Shown in pieces: positions 9,975-19,547 of a stretch of 23,260 nucleotides of DNA. Positions within the stretch are counted from its first letter, which is position 1, and each line of letters opens with the position of its first letter. Source of the stretch: Nemertoderma westbladi (lineage: Eukaryota > Xenacoelomorpha > Nemertodermatida > Nemertodermatidae); the NCBI GenBank assembly GCA_032718475.1, contig JAUCBJ010006827.1, forward strand, positions 1 to 23,260, in the 5' to 3' direction. A model generated the notes under the pieces. That model searched no databases. It was not told where the DNA came from and saw only the letters and a program-made list of their open reading frames with translations. A program made the position numbers and the translations under genes.

Positions 9975-10265
9975 CTAATTCGAAGTAGTTTTTGAGATAT
10001 ACCCCAAAAACCAAACAAAAGTCGGAACCGCATCCACTAAACACACTGCAATAGTATGCCGTTTGACATAAATTAAAAGAGACATTGTAAACAAAAATAA
10101 TGAAACTGCGGCGGTTACAAGAGGTGCCCTGCCCTTGTAACAGCAATCAGAAGTGGAGGCAAATTTGAAGTATAGAAATTGTACAGGCAGACAGGCGATG
10201 ATGTGTACATACAGTAACAGCCCAGTCAGAATACCATGTACTGTACTCGTTTCCTGTTTCTTCAT
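9975..10265 (-). CDS. Small three-helix membrane protein ORF, unrecognised
   Basis: A 96-codon minus-strand frame starts at ATG 10265, directly after an in-frame TGA. Three hydrophobic segments are visible: about 11-33 (GILTGLLLYVHIIACL), 47-67 (APLVTAAVSLFLFTMSLLIY) and 72-90. They are separated by short polar loops containing Cys41-Cys42 and Lys/Arg. A canonical AATAAA lies about 55 nt beyond the stop, which suits a last or only exon. No family was recognised. Because T-rich DNA easily gives hydrophobic codons, a chance frame remains possible. No upstream exon was identified. Confidence 0.4.
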   Translation of the reverse strand: MKKQETSTVHGILTGLLLYVHIIACLPVQFLYFKFASTSDCCYKGRAPLVTAAVSLFLFTMSLLIYVKRHTIAVCLVDAVPTFVWFLGYISKTTSN

Positions 10266-10607
10266 TCACAGCTTTACAATCAGACCATACCATTGAAGAA
10301 ATATCTCTGGTACCAGTTCCTTCAAGTTAGTTATTCATTATGGCAGTAACAACAAACCTATCTAGGTCTATTACAGTGCCAGTACCCATACTGGTGTGCT
10401 TTTTATTCTAATCATACCTGAATTGTACCGGCACCGTACCCTAATCATTGCTCGGGCTCCTGTGGGTCTCGTACCCGTCACTCCTTATAACTGTTCGGCC
10501 TACTACCGGTGATTACTGTATATCTACTAACCTGACTGTTTTGGTGCACGATGATTCCATTGGATTTGGGGTTAGGGTTAGTATGGCTGGTCCGTAACCC
10601 ACCCTAA
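10266..10607. other. Spacer
   Basis: No gene was seen. A short TTAGGG-like stretch (GGGGTTAGGGTTAG, 10568-10581) is present, too short to be telomeric. Confidence 0.4.
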
Positions 10608-10614
10608 TTGGAGG

Positions 10615-10675
10615 ATCTGGTTTTGGCCCATGACAAGGGCGCCCCAGGGCCCCCTGTCATGGGCCAGAACCAGAT
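10615..10675. repeat. 61-nt inverted repeat (strong hairpin)
   Basis: The arms are 10615-10635 and 10655-10675, beginning ATCTGGTT and ending AACCAGAT. They match over 21 positions with one T/C difference (a G-U pair in RNA). The 19-nt centre is GC-rich and can pair further. This is far stronger than other hairpins nearby. It could be a miniature inverted-repeat element or an RNA hairpin; there is no other evidence for either. Confidence 0.75.
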
Positions 10676-10940
10676 TAAAAATTTTGTCCTGACGGGCACC
10701 AAACCCACAAATACCATTGCTCGTACTGGCACCTTAGCTAAACTAATTGTATGCCCAGTGCCCACTGTTCAACTGGTAGGCTACTACAAGTTTAGACTGG
10801 CAGCATGTACCTGTACGTACCGGTACAGATAGAAAGTCTTTTGTTTTGTGGGCATAATAAATTGAAAATTGAGTTGATTTTACAAATATTTCCTTCCTAT
10901 TTTATTTTTATCAATACTTTGCCTAATCAATACTAATATT

Positions 10941-11710
10941 ATGCCGACCCCAGGGAAGAGTAAGAAGGTATTTGGTGCCAAACAGTTTAGACGTTCTGAA
11001 TCTGGCAAATGGATTTCCTTGTCTTCAGACTGTCAGATATCACTGACCTGTTGCTGGATATACCTGAAGATATACCGGTACCAATTTCTGAAAATAAAAT
11101 AAAATTGGCAACAGATGACACTTTACCAGTAGCACAGGAAAGAGATGAAAAACTAGTCACAGGATACAGAATCATACATTGTGACAATTTGTTATCCATT
11201 ATAAAAACTGCCCATAATTGTGAAGAGAGTGAGATCACATCTAAGCAGCTAGCTGACAAGTGCAATGAAGTTGACAGTGTAATTCATTACAGCTGCTCGA
11301 AGTGTGATTTCGATTATAAACTTCAGTGTTCCCGTAATGGTACAGGTTATACTGTATAACTCAAAAAAGTCTAAAGACCTAAATCTTCGTTTGGCTTTTG
11401 GAGCTACAGAATTTGGTGGTGATCTTGAATCGTTGTACACGCTATCAACTGCACTTGACATACCAATGAGCATGCATCAGGCCAGTTTTTCGAAATATAT
11501 CAATGATCTTAGAGACATCAGCACAGAGCTTGTTGGTGAAGACATGACTTCAGCGAGGAAAGAAATCAGAAGATCTGATGAATTGCCTGTTGAAACTGCA
11601 GTTTCATTTGATGGTTCATGGGCCAAGAGGGGTCACACATCGGATTATGGCTATGGTGCAGTAATCTCTATGGAGTCTGGCAAAGTGCTTGATTATGGGT
11701 TCCGTACCAA
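10941..11710 (+). pseudogene. Mutator-like transposase fragment, frameshifted and truncated
   Basis: An ATG at 10941 begins MPTPGKSKKVFG in frame 3. Coding then shifts to frame 2 (to about 11357, with GYRIIHCDNLL and a CSKCDF pair) and back to frame 3 from about 11360. The last part contains LRLAFGATEFGG, the helical stretch SKYINDLRDISTEL, and AVSFDGSWAKRGHTSDYG followed by SGKVLDYG. The SFDG-x-W-x-KRGH-x-S and GKVLDY motifs are hallmarks of the animal Mutator-like transposase domain, a cut-and-paste DNA transposase of RNase H fold. At least two frameshifts disable it. It stops around 11700, where LINE sequence takes over; no downstream continuation was found after the LINE. Confidence 0.7.
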
Positions 11711-13143
11711 TCTATCCCATCATAGTAGACATGTACCGAACAACAAGAGTCCCACAAGAAATGAAAACAAATAAGTTGGTGCCAGTTCCCAAGAAGGGCA
11801 ACCTAACACTCTATGGTTCTTTTCGGGGAATCTCATTGATCTCGATTGCTGCAAAGCTATACAATAGGATTCTATTAAATCGCATCAGGGATCCCATTGA
11901 GAGACTGCTCCGTGGAAATCAGAATGGGTTCCGTAAAGGTTGTGGGACCATGGAGCCCATTTTGGCACTTAGAAGGATAATTGAAGAATTATCAAAAAAG
12001 AAAGACAGGCATCTGGCTGTTATCTTTGTTGACTTCTTCAAGGCCTTTGATTCAGTCTCTCGCTCACGTATGTTCAGCATACTTTCATTATATGGGATTC
12101 CTGATGAAATTATTGCAGCAATCAGATCAGTATACGATGGTTCGACAACATTTGTGTCTACTGTTGACGGTGACACAGAACCATTTGAAGTGTTATGGGG
12201 CGTCCTCCAAGGAGACACACTTGCACCATTCTTGTTCATTATTGTGGTTGACTATGTTCTACGCATGTCCTTAGATCATCATAATGATGATGGGGTGATG
12301 ATAACTCCACCTACTGGCTCCAGAAGTCGAGGAAATCCTGCCAAGTACCCAACTGATCTAGACTTTGCTGATGACTTAGGAGTACTCTCAGAATCATTAG
12401 AGGGAGCCCAACGGCTCCTCAGCTCATTAGAACATGCTGCTTCTAGTGTTGGTCTTTTTATTAACTCCAGAAAGACCAAAATTCTGACCGTTAACTTTGA
12501 AAGTCCTCAGCAAGTCTCTGATCGGATGAGCATAAGCTCAAAGGATGGTATGCTTGAGCATGTGGACGACTTCTGTTACCTGGGATCATGGATCCGGAAG
12601 TCAGGTGAGGACCTTCGAATACGTAAGGGAAAGGCATGGACAGCCTTGAATAGGCTTTCCAGGATTTGGAAATCATCGAGAATTAATCGGAAACTTAAGG
12701 TCCGATTATTTAGAGCAGCAGTAGTTCCAGTACTCCTCTACGGGAGTCCATGCTGGGCTCTAACTGCTGAGGACACCAAATCTCTGGATGGCACATTCAC
12801 AAGAATGCTACGCCGGGTTCATTGTGTCAAGTACAATGCACACATCTCCAACCAGACACTATATAACATTGGAGGTTTCTCATTGGTTCCCCCAAGCTTG
12901 ACTCTAGAACAAAATCGCCTCCGCTTTGCAGGACATTGCTTTCGCCGTGAGGACCAGCCAGTGCATAATCTTGTACTTTGGCAGCCTCATGGAGTGAATA
13001 AGCATGGTGGACAGCCCATGACTTTCTTGAGACGCATCTTAAAGGACACTGGCCTTAAAGATGCGGATGATCTAGCAAATGTCATGGGTGATAGGGAGTT
13101 GTGGCGGTGCAATTTTGTTGACAAGCCGGCACAGCATTCTTAA
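11689..13143 (+). CDS. LINE reverse transcriptase ORF (N-terminally truncated)
   Basis: This is the coding part of LINE copy 1. The palm is complete: three aspartates (Asp115, Asp228, Asp229) and Gly-Asp in QGD (174-176). It copies element RNA at a nicked target in the nucleus. The frame has no internal stop or frameshift, which suggests recent insertion, yet without its endonuclease domain it should not be autonomous. The first ten or so residues come from the Mutator fragment in another frame, so the annotated ATG is fortuitous. Confidence 0.85.
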   Translation: MIMGSVPIYPIIVDMYRTTRVPQEMKTNKLVPVPKKGNLTLYGSFRGISLISIAAKLYNRILLNRIRDPIERLLRGNQNGFRKGCGTMEPILALRRIIEELSKKKDRHLAVIFVDFFKAFDSVSRSRMFSILSLYGIPDEIIAAIRSVYDGSTTFVSTVDGDTEPFEVLWGVLQGDTLAPFLFIIVVDYVLRMSLDHHNDDGVMITPPTGSRSRGNPAKYPTDLDFADDLGVLSESLEGAQRLLSSLEHAASSVGLFINSRKTKILTVNFESPQQVSDRMSISSKDGMLEHVDDFCYLGSWIRKSGEDLRIRKGKAWTALNRLSRIWKSSRINRKLKVRLFRAAVVPVLLYGSPCWALTAEDTKSLDGTFTRMLRRVHCVKYNAHISNQTLYNIGGFSLVPPSLTLEQNRLRFAGHCFRREDQPVHNLVLWQPHGVNKHGGQPMTFLRRILKDTGLKDADDLANVMGDRELWRCNFVDKPAQHS

Positions 13144-13180
13144 AAATGCAGCTGCAATGCAGCATGCCGATCCTAGTAGC
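11689..13180 (+). mobile_element. LINE (non-LTR retrotransposon), copy 1, 5'-truncated with intact RT frame
   Basis: The open frame 11689-13143 (484 codons) starts inside the Mutator fragment; LINE homology begins about 11710-11730. Reverse transcriptase blocks are all present: YGSFRGISLISIAAKLYN, NGFRKGCG, the Asp motif VIFVDFFKAFDSVSR (Asp115), GVLQGDTLAPFLF, and the catalytic DFADDLG (Asp228-Asp229). The C-terminal part has LFRAAVVPVLLYGSPCW and RLRFAGHCFRR, as in RTE/CR1-like LINEs; the exact clade cannot be set. The apurinic-type endonuclease and any ORF1 are missing, as expected for incomplete target-primed reverse transcription. The 3' end is about 13180, judged from the second copy at 19548-20294, with a GATCCTAGTAG tail. 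Confidence 0.9.
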
Positions 13181-13394
13181 AGTTCAATTTATTTTCCTTA
13201 AAGTATCCCTTATGTCTCCTCCGGCTTCTACCGTCTGTTGCCTTTGCTTGCTACGTTCTAGAAACGTATTCTTTTGATTTAATATTATTTATTCTAGATA
13301 TAGATCAGTACTGTAATTAATAATAAATGTAATTGTTTATAAATTTTAGCATTACAATGTTAGTAAGTGAAGAGTTATTTTCTAATATTTGTAG
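13181..13394. other. LINE 3' flank
   Basis: AT-rich sequence between the LINE and the next exon. No Mutator coding sequence resumes here, so the LINE is either nested with a deletion or the transposase fragment was already truncated. Confidence 0.4.
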
Positions 13395-14547
13395 ATTGAC
13401 GAATTCTCCAACTTTTCCCAATTAAAGACACTATCGGCTGCGAGTTTTGAAATCTGTGGACGCTGGATGGAAGCATCACTCGCCGAAAAATATGCGAAAA
13501 CCGCGAGACATGCCATCGGGAAAATAAGTTTTTCAACCACCTTTCCTAACATTCTACGATGTATTAAAGGTTAGAATTGTTACTACCGATATGGAATTGT
13601 TACAATACATATTATACCGGTACTCTAGCAATATACCATGGACGCTAATGCAAGGTGGCATATACTATCAGAAATTTATTGACACATTGTTACTTCGCGC
13701 AGCGCGAGAGCCTATATGAGACAGTGTACTATTCTGTGTACCAAACTTGTACCAAGTTTGGTAAGATTTCATCGAGCATTAGCTGAGTTATTAACGGAAA
13801 CATTTAAAAATTCGCTCGGATTAACAGGCCATCAGAACAACAGATCAACAGACACACCGATAGAGTTAGTGGTACCCGTATGCTAAGCTCGCTTACTTTC
13901 GTGGCTCGCCCCACATTCACCGCATTCACCATTTGAACATAATAATTATTATGTGTTTCATTTTATGCAAAGAAAGTAAAGTAAATAACTTTATTCTGTA
14001 CCCGAGGACGAACTGCTATAGTTTGAAGCTCGTAACATAACACGTCCGTGTGGCCTTCGCGCAGCACGAGGCTCAGTCATGAGATACAAATTTAAATTAA
14101 ATTTCAATTTAATATCTTCTAGCTTCTCTCACTGAACACTATGGTATTGACGCGGAGGTGGAGAAGGCTATTACGAATTATTTTGTTCAAGTTGCGTGGC
14201 GCGCTGGTGGATCTAAGTACATGTAAGTATAATATAAATTATAATGTACTGTATAGTATAGACTTCGAAATTTAATTAAGTAGTATAATTATAATGGTGT
14301 GATCATGGGTATATAAAGAAAGATAGTTTTGTATTACATAAATAACAGGGGTGGATTTGTGTATATGTTTTAAATATTCATTATGCATTTGGGTGGGTGC
14401 TGGGTGGGTCGGTTTGGGTTTGAGGATTTATAACGTAATTTTTTAACTTATTTCATGGAATACCGCTTCGCTGTCAACTTGCAATCTTAATAATGTTAAT
14501 CTTAATTATTTTACAGTGCTAGAAAAGTTGGAGGAGCTGAGGAGTAA
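13395..14547 (+). CDS. Last three exons of an unrecognised spliced gene
   Basis: Proposed exons: 13395-13569, 14123-14222 and 14517-14547. Acceptors are TTTGTAG, ATCTTCTAG and TTATTTTACAG; donors are AAAG/GTTAGA and the near-perfect AT/GTAAGTAT. Phases agree at both joins (1 and 2), and the last exon runs straight to TAA at 14545. The product has at least 102 residues in the window. Exon 1 includes FEICGRWMEASLAEKYAK, exon 2 includes EHYGIDAEVEKAITNYF and VQVAWRAGG, and the end is ARKVGGAEE. It looks soluble and mainly helical; no domain was recognised. Earlier exons are not identified and may lie left of the Mutator/LINE block, which would then sit in an intron. The second and third exons are better supported than the first. 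Confidence 0.5.
13740..13762. repeat. Perfect 10-bp-stem hairpin within intron
   Basis: ACCAAACTTG, loop TAC, CAAGTTTGGT. It lies between the first two proposed exons of the 13395-14547 gene. Confidence 0.7.
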
Positions 14548-15636
14548 TCGTAATGAATCGTAATGGAACAGTAATGGATTGATTCGACTGATTGGATTAA
14601 TATACTGTACTGTATACATATGCAGCATAATGTAGGCCTACCTATAATTACTGTATATCAATATTTTAAATGTTTCTTCCAAATGAATAATTAAATTGTA
14701 ATAGATGTCCTATTAGGTATCGGAAAGTTCTGTGTTTTTATACCTACGAGATTAGCACTACATTGGGGATTAACCAGACATTACTATAAATACTGTAGAT
14801 ATATCTATATATTTGCTATAAGATTATAAGATTAAATAAAAAAAATGCGTCGTGGTATCATTTCACTATTTTCAACGCGTTAACACATAATGCTAACATT
14901 ATTATTGACATTATGATTATAATATTAATAACTAGCGTTTTCACCAATTCTTATTCTGTTATATTACCAAACAAACCACACCAATTTTGTTCAGGAGTAG
15001 TAATAAGTTATTGCATTTATTTATACTGTAGAAAATTAGTATCACATTTATTGAAATATCATTGTTTAATGTTTATATGGAAACTTAGTATTACAAGATA
15101 ATACCAACATGCATTTAATAACATTAAAATCATAATGTTTTAGTATTGTTGTACTAATGTTAGAATAATAATGAGAAAATAGTGAGAAAAAAAATCAGGA
15201 ATGCTATGAGAATGCTATGAAATAATTCCAATATTAGCTTAATGTTAGAATAACATTAGAATGTTAAGGGTGGGAAATTCACTAACTATTAGAATTCCAA
15301 TGTTAAAATAACACTGATTAATATTGGTTACCGAATACTGCCGAAAGTGCACTTTTATTGCACAGGGTCCGAGCGCTTTGCCAAAAAAATATTAAAACTG
15401 GCATTAGTTTAACATTTGAACTTTAATATTTTATTATTTGAATAAAGATGTTAAAAAATATTATTTTAATGTTACTATGGTTTGCAGGGCAGCAATCATT
15501 GATAATTGAATAATTCGCAATCAAAACATACCCATAAATTAAATTTTTCCAAAATTTAGTAAAATGAAAAGTGCCAGCACAACAGGTCTACAAACCCGGT
15601 GGTTCACAATTCTTTACTAAATGAATAATTATTATA
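14548..15636. other. AT-rich spacer
   Basis: Contains the probable 3' UTR of the plus-strand gene. The rest is AT-rich with many TTAGAATAACATT-like words between 15110 and 15330, probably low-complexity drift. No gene is supported. Confidence 0.4.
14835..14840 (+). promoter_or_regulatory. Candidate poly(A) signal AATAAA
   Basis: AATAAA, about 290 nt after the stop of the 13395-14547 gene; it is the clearest plus-strand signal downstream. Confidence 0.3.
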
Positions 15637-15951
15637 TTAATTACATCCAAGACACATTTTTGGCGTCTTCCCGATTTGTAGACCAACAATAATGCCAATA
15701 ATATATTGTTCAATTTTGACAAAAACCAAAACAAAAGTGGATGTAGATTTTTTTCCTGTGATCCAATTGGCGCCAAATTTTGAACGCTCATTACGTAACC
15801 AATTTACAACATAATTAGAATTATTTTTGAAATCTGGGATATAGTGCCACACCGATTTGTTGTCTTTGGATGGAATCACCCTTGTGTCCTGCATTTCCTC
15901 TTCTCCCTCTACGCCCCACTTAGATGGATTGTCCACAATGTTGTACTTGAA
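15637..15951 (-). CDS. Candidate internal or terminal exon, unrecognised
   Basis: A minus-strand frame is open from a splice-acceptor-like site near 15952 (T-run then CTTTCAAG) to a stop at 15637. It encodes about 104 residues. It begins YNIVDNPSKWGVEGEEE, continues with acidic and polar residues including VWHYIPDF, then NWLRNERSKFGANW, and ends in a hydrophobic stretch (YIIGIIVGLQIG). A possible donor GAT/GTAATT lies just before the stop. There is no ATG near the start; the first frame-compatible start is GTG, so an upstream exon would be needed. The composition looks protein-like but no family or partner exon was found. Confidence 0.35.
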   Translation of the reverse strand, partial: FKYNIVDNPSKWGVEGEEEMQDTRVIPSKDNKSVWHYIPDFKNNSNYVVNWLRNERSKFGANWITGKKSTSTFVLVFVKIEQYIIGIIVGLQIGKTPKMCLGCN

Positions 15952-16030
15952 AGACGTGAAAAAAACAATGTCAATGTCATGTCAATAGACACAAAGATGA
16001 GGTCGAATAAAATGTCTGTCCTTACACCTT

Positions 16031-16055
16031 ATCTGATCTGATCTGATCTGATCTG
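16031..16055. repeat. (ATCTG)5 microsatellite
   Basis: Five perfect ATCTG units, followed by a further ATCTG after ACAGC. Confidence 0.9.
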
Positions 16056-16430
16056 ACAGCATCTGATGATACTATATCCAATCAGGAGAAAGAGATATAA
16101 TATTTACCCAACTGTCTGTTAGATAAATAGTCAATAGGGGGCCTACTGCAATAGCAGAATAGGGGGTCACGTTTCACGTTGCCCTGTTACGTATCAGTAT
16201 CATCATATGACGTAGCTGTACAGGCATACAGGTACTGGTGTGCATCTAAAGCACAAAGGCATGTTATTATATATTAAAAATGCGTGGATGAAGGATGGCG
16301 GGTATGAAAGTTGTGTGATTGTCCCAGCAAAGATGGATAGTTTCAGATGTAAACAACTTTCGTAGATTTAGTTAGTGTTGAAACATTAAACATTTATTAA
16401 AAACAATAGGCTACCAATTAAAGTCCTCCC
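16056..16430. other. Spacer
   Basis: No supported gene. A plus-strand open segment near 16278-16360 reads WMKDGGYESCVIVPAK and is followed by a GT. It could be an upstream exon of the triple CCHC gene, but the evidence is weak. Confidence 0.25.
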
Positions 16431-16434
16431 AAAA

Positions 16435-16680
16435 TAGATGAAATTTTCACCAAAAAAAATTATTTTATACCAAATTAAATAATGTGACACCAAAAAAAAT
16501 TATTCAACACCCCCAAATAAAATAAAGTCACCCCAAAAAAAAATATTCAAACACCAAAAAAAAATGTTTCAAAACCAAAAAAAATTATTCAACACCAAAA
16601 CCAATTATTCAATACCAAAATAAATAAAAGCTCCCCAAAACCAATTATTAGCACCAAAATAAATGTCAAAACCCACAAAA
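16435..16680. repeat. A-rich ACACCAAAAAAAATTATTCA-type array
   Basis: Irregular units built from CACCAAAA runs plus TTATT, about 20-30 bp each. It grades into the more regular 21-bp array to the right and probably shares its origin. Confidence 0.65.
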
Positions 16681-16683
16681 TAA

Positions 16684-16965
16684 TTACAAATTTTCCCAAA
16701 ACAAATACATTTTCCCCCAAAACAAATACATTTTAGCCCAAAATAAATACATTTTGCCCCAAAACAAATAGATTTTCCCCCAAAACAAATACATTTTCGT
16801 CCAAAATAAATACCTTTTCCCCCAAAATAAATACATTTTAGCCCAAAATAAATACATTTTCCCCCAAAACAAATACATTTTCGCCCAAAATAAATACTTT
16901 TTCCCCCAAAACAAATACATTTTTGCCCAAAATAAATACATAATCCCCCAAAATAAATACTACTG
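16684..16965. repeat. 21-bp minisatellite, about 12 units
   Basis: The unit is close to CCCAAAATAAATACATTTT plus two bases. On the minus strand it translates as repeated MYLFWGK/MYLFWAK. Gly and Ala alternate through much of the array, so a 42-bp double unit was probably amplified. The open minus-strand frame (16684-16941) follows from a unit length divisible by three and is not taken as a gene. Confidence 0.85.
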
Positions 16966-16978
16966 TATACTACTGCAG

Positions 16979-17705
16979 CAATCTTTCTTCTTCAACCCCA
17001 ACCCAACTAGAACTTCCACATTCCGATTTCTCTTCAGACCCATCTTCCCCCAGCAGTACGTCCTCCGAGAATGTCCCCCTATCCATTTACGTACGAAAAC
17101 ATACAGTCCAGAAATCTAAACCCCTAAAACCAAAATCCAAAATATCCAGAAAGATCAAAAATTGCCCCGAATGCCACCAGAAGGTCTCTGCACCCGGTCA
17201 CCGTGCCTATAGGGACGCCTTTTACTGCCCCACAACAAACATAACATTTGACGAGTGGGTGAGACAGGCCGATGAGGCATTGCCCCCAATGCTGGCCGAT
17301 CTCACTAGTAGCACTCGGAATGTGGGGCATAAGAGGGGTTATGTGACTGAGTGGAGGCACCTGAAACGGATGCAGCTGGGTATGAACATCCAGAAAGGAT
17401 GGGAGAGGGTGTGTAAGACCTGCGGCGATAGGATCAAGTGTGTGCCGGGGCATACACAGATCAAAAGGAAGTGGTTCTGCCCCAGGAAGATTGATGGGGA
17501 GACGGCTGAGCAGTGGCACCTCCGACTGCTTGGCCCCCGCCCACCCCCTCCACCCCCCGGTCCAGTGGTTGGCAAGCGTATTTGCAAGACCTGCCACAAT
17601 TATATGCTTGCCGCCACTGGCCATAGCCAATTCAGGGGTAGATGGTTTTGCCCCAACAACAGTGAGGGCGAATCCCTGGAGGAGTGGAAGGCCTGCATAC
17701 ATTAA
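16979..17705 (+). CDS. Exon encoding three C-x2-C-x9/10-H-x8-C zinc-binding-like modules
   Basis: The frame is open from 16944 to TAA 17703-17705. A splice acceptor (ACTACTGCAG) at 16969-16978 fits an exon start at 16979, since no ATG precedes the first module. The 241 residues comprise a Ser/Thr/Pro-rich linker (1-45), a Lys-rich stretch (about 46-60), then three modules: Cys62/65-His74-Cys83, Cys145/148-His158-Cys167 and Cys202/205-His215-Cys224. Each has GH before the second half, (W/F)-(Y/F)-CP at its end, and a following E-x-W or EEW. Examples are CKTCGDRIKCVPGH and KWFCP. A proline run (GPRPPPPPPGPV) separates modules two and three. Similar spacing suggests tandem duplication of one zinc-binding unit. 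The spacing differs from retroviral zinc knuckles. GC content is well above the flanks. Earlier exons are missing; function is unknown, perhaps nucleic-acid or protein binding. Confidence 0.72.
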
Positions 17706-19282
17706 CGTACATACACGTAACATACATTACACGTAACATACATTACACGTAACATACATTACACATAACATACATTACACGTAACATACATTACACATAA
17801 CATACATTAACTAATACACGTAACATACATTACACATAACATACATTAACTAATACACGTAACATACATTACACGTAACATACATTACACGTAACATACA
17901 TTAACTAATACACGTAACATACATTACACGTAACATACATTACACGTAACATACATTACACGTAACATACATTAACTAATACACGTAACATACATTACAC
18001 GTAACATACATTACACGTAACATACATTAACTAATACACGTAACATACATTACACGTAACATACATTACACGTAACATACATTACACGTAACATACATTA
18101 CACGTAACATACATTACACGTAACATACATTAACTAATACACGTAACATACATTACACAGTAACATACATTACACGTAACATACATTACACAGTAACATA
18201 CATTAACTAATACACGTAACATACATTACACATAACATACATTACACGTAACATACATTACACGTAACATACATTAACTAATACACGTAACATACATTAC
18301 ACATAACATACATTACACGTAACATACATTACACGTAACATACATTAACTAATACACGTAACATACATTACACAGTAACATACATTACACGTAACATACA
18401 TTACACGTAACATACATTAACTAATACACGTAACATACATTACACATAACATACATTACACGTAACATACATTACACGTAACATACATTAACTAATACAC
18501 GTAACATACATTACACATAACATACATTACACGTAACATACATTAACTAATACACGTAACATACATTACACGTAACATACATTACACGTAACATACATTA
18601 CACAGTAACATACATTAACTAATACACGTAACATACATTACACATAACATACATTACACGTAACATACATTACACATAACATACATTAACTAATACACGT
18701 AACATACATTACACACGTAACATACATTACACGTAACATACATTAACTAATACACGTAACATACATTAACTAATACACGTAACATACATTACACGTAACA
18801 TACATTACACGTAACATACATTAACTAATACACGTAACATACATTACACATAACATACATTAACTATACACGTAACATACATTAACTAATACACGTAACA
18901 TACATTACACGTAACATACATTAACTAATACACGTAACATACATTACACAGTAACATACATTACACGTAACATACATTACACATAACATACATTAACTAA
19001 TACACGTAACATACATTACACAGTAACATACATTACACGTAACATACATTAACTAATACACGTAACATACATTACACACTAACATACATTACACGTAACA
19101 TACATTACACATAACATACATTAACTAATACACGTAACATACATTAACTAATACACGTAACATACATTACACGTAACATACATTAACTAATACACGTAAC
19201 ATACATTAACTAATACACGTAACATACATTACACGTAACATACATTACACATAACATACATTACACGTAACATACATTAACA
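17697..19282. repeat. 1.6-kb minisatellite, 16-bp and 23-bp units
   Basis: The basic unit is ACACGTAACATACATT (16 bp). Many units carry a 7-bp addition, AACTAAT, giving 23 bp. Variants include ACACATAAC (CG to CA) and ACACAGTAAC (one-base insertion). By length there are about 90 units. Runs of two to four 16-bp units followed by a 23-bp unit recur, indicating higher-order amplification. The array begins within the last codons and stop of the zinc-module exon, so it would form that gene's 3' UTR. Confidence 0.95.
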
Positions 19283-19547
19283 AAATGTGCATTTTTATAG
19301 GCCTATTATGTATCATTCGGTTCGTATTCATATATATTATATTACTATGTATAGTTTATATACTTATATTTGTATGTAGGTATTTCTTATGTACTTGTTT
19401 ATATGTCTAATAGCATTTGTGAATTAAAGTAATTATAGCATTATTATTATTAAAGAATATGATCTACAAATATTTGATATTATTTTATAAACTTATAAAA
19501 GTATATCTTTCTAAAAGATAATACTACTAGGATCAGGATCGGCATGC
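19283..19547. other. AT-rich spacer
   Basis: No gene. ATTAAA near 19424 could serve as poly(A) signal if the zinc-module transcript runs through the minisatellite. Confidence 0.35.

Noticed and set aside
10568-10581. Telomeric repeat tract
   Set aside because: Only about two TTAGGG-like units; too short to be a telomere or a convincing interstitial telomere.
11919-12676. Minus-strand frames opposite the LINE reverse transcriptase
   Set aside because: Shadows of a clear reverse transcriptase on the plus strand.
16684-16941. Minus-strand MYLFWGK repeat protein
   Set aside because: Open only because the unit is 21 bp; no non-repeat start, promoter or domain.
17124-17723. 199-codon minus-strand frame opposite the zinc-module exon
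   Set aside because: The plus strand has three repeated Cys/His modules, a plausible acceptor and biased composition; the antisense frame shows no motif.
17697-19282. CRISPR-like array
   Set aside because: Contiguous 16/23-bp units without unique spacers, in an intron-bearing genome; it is a minisatellite.
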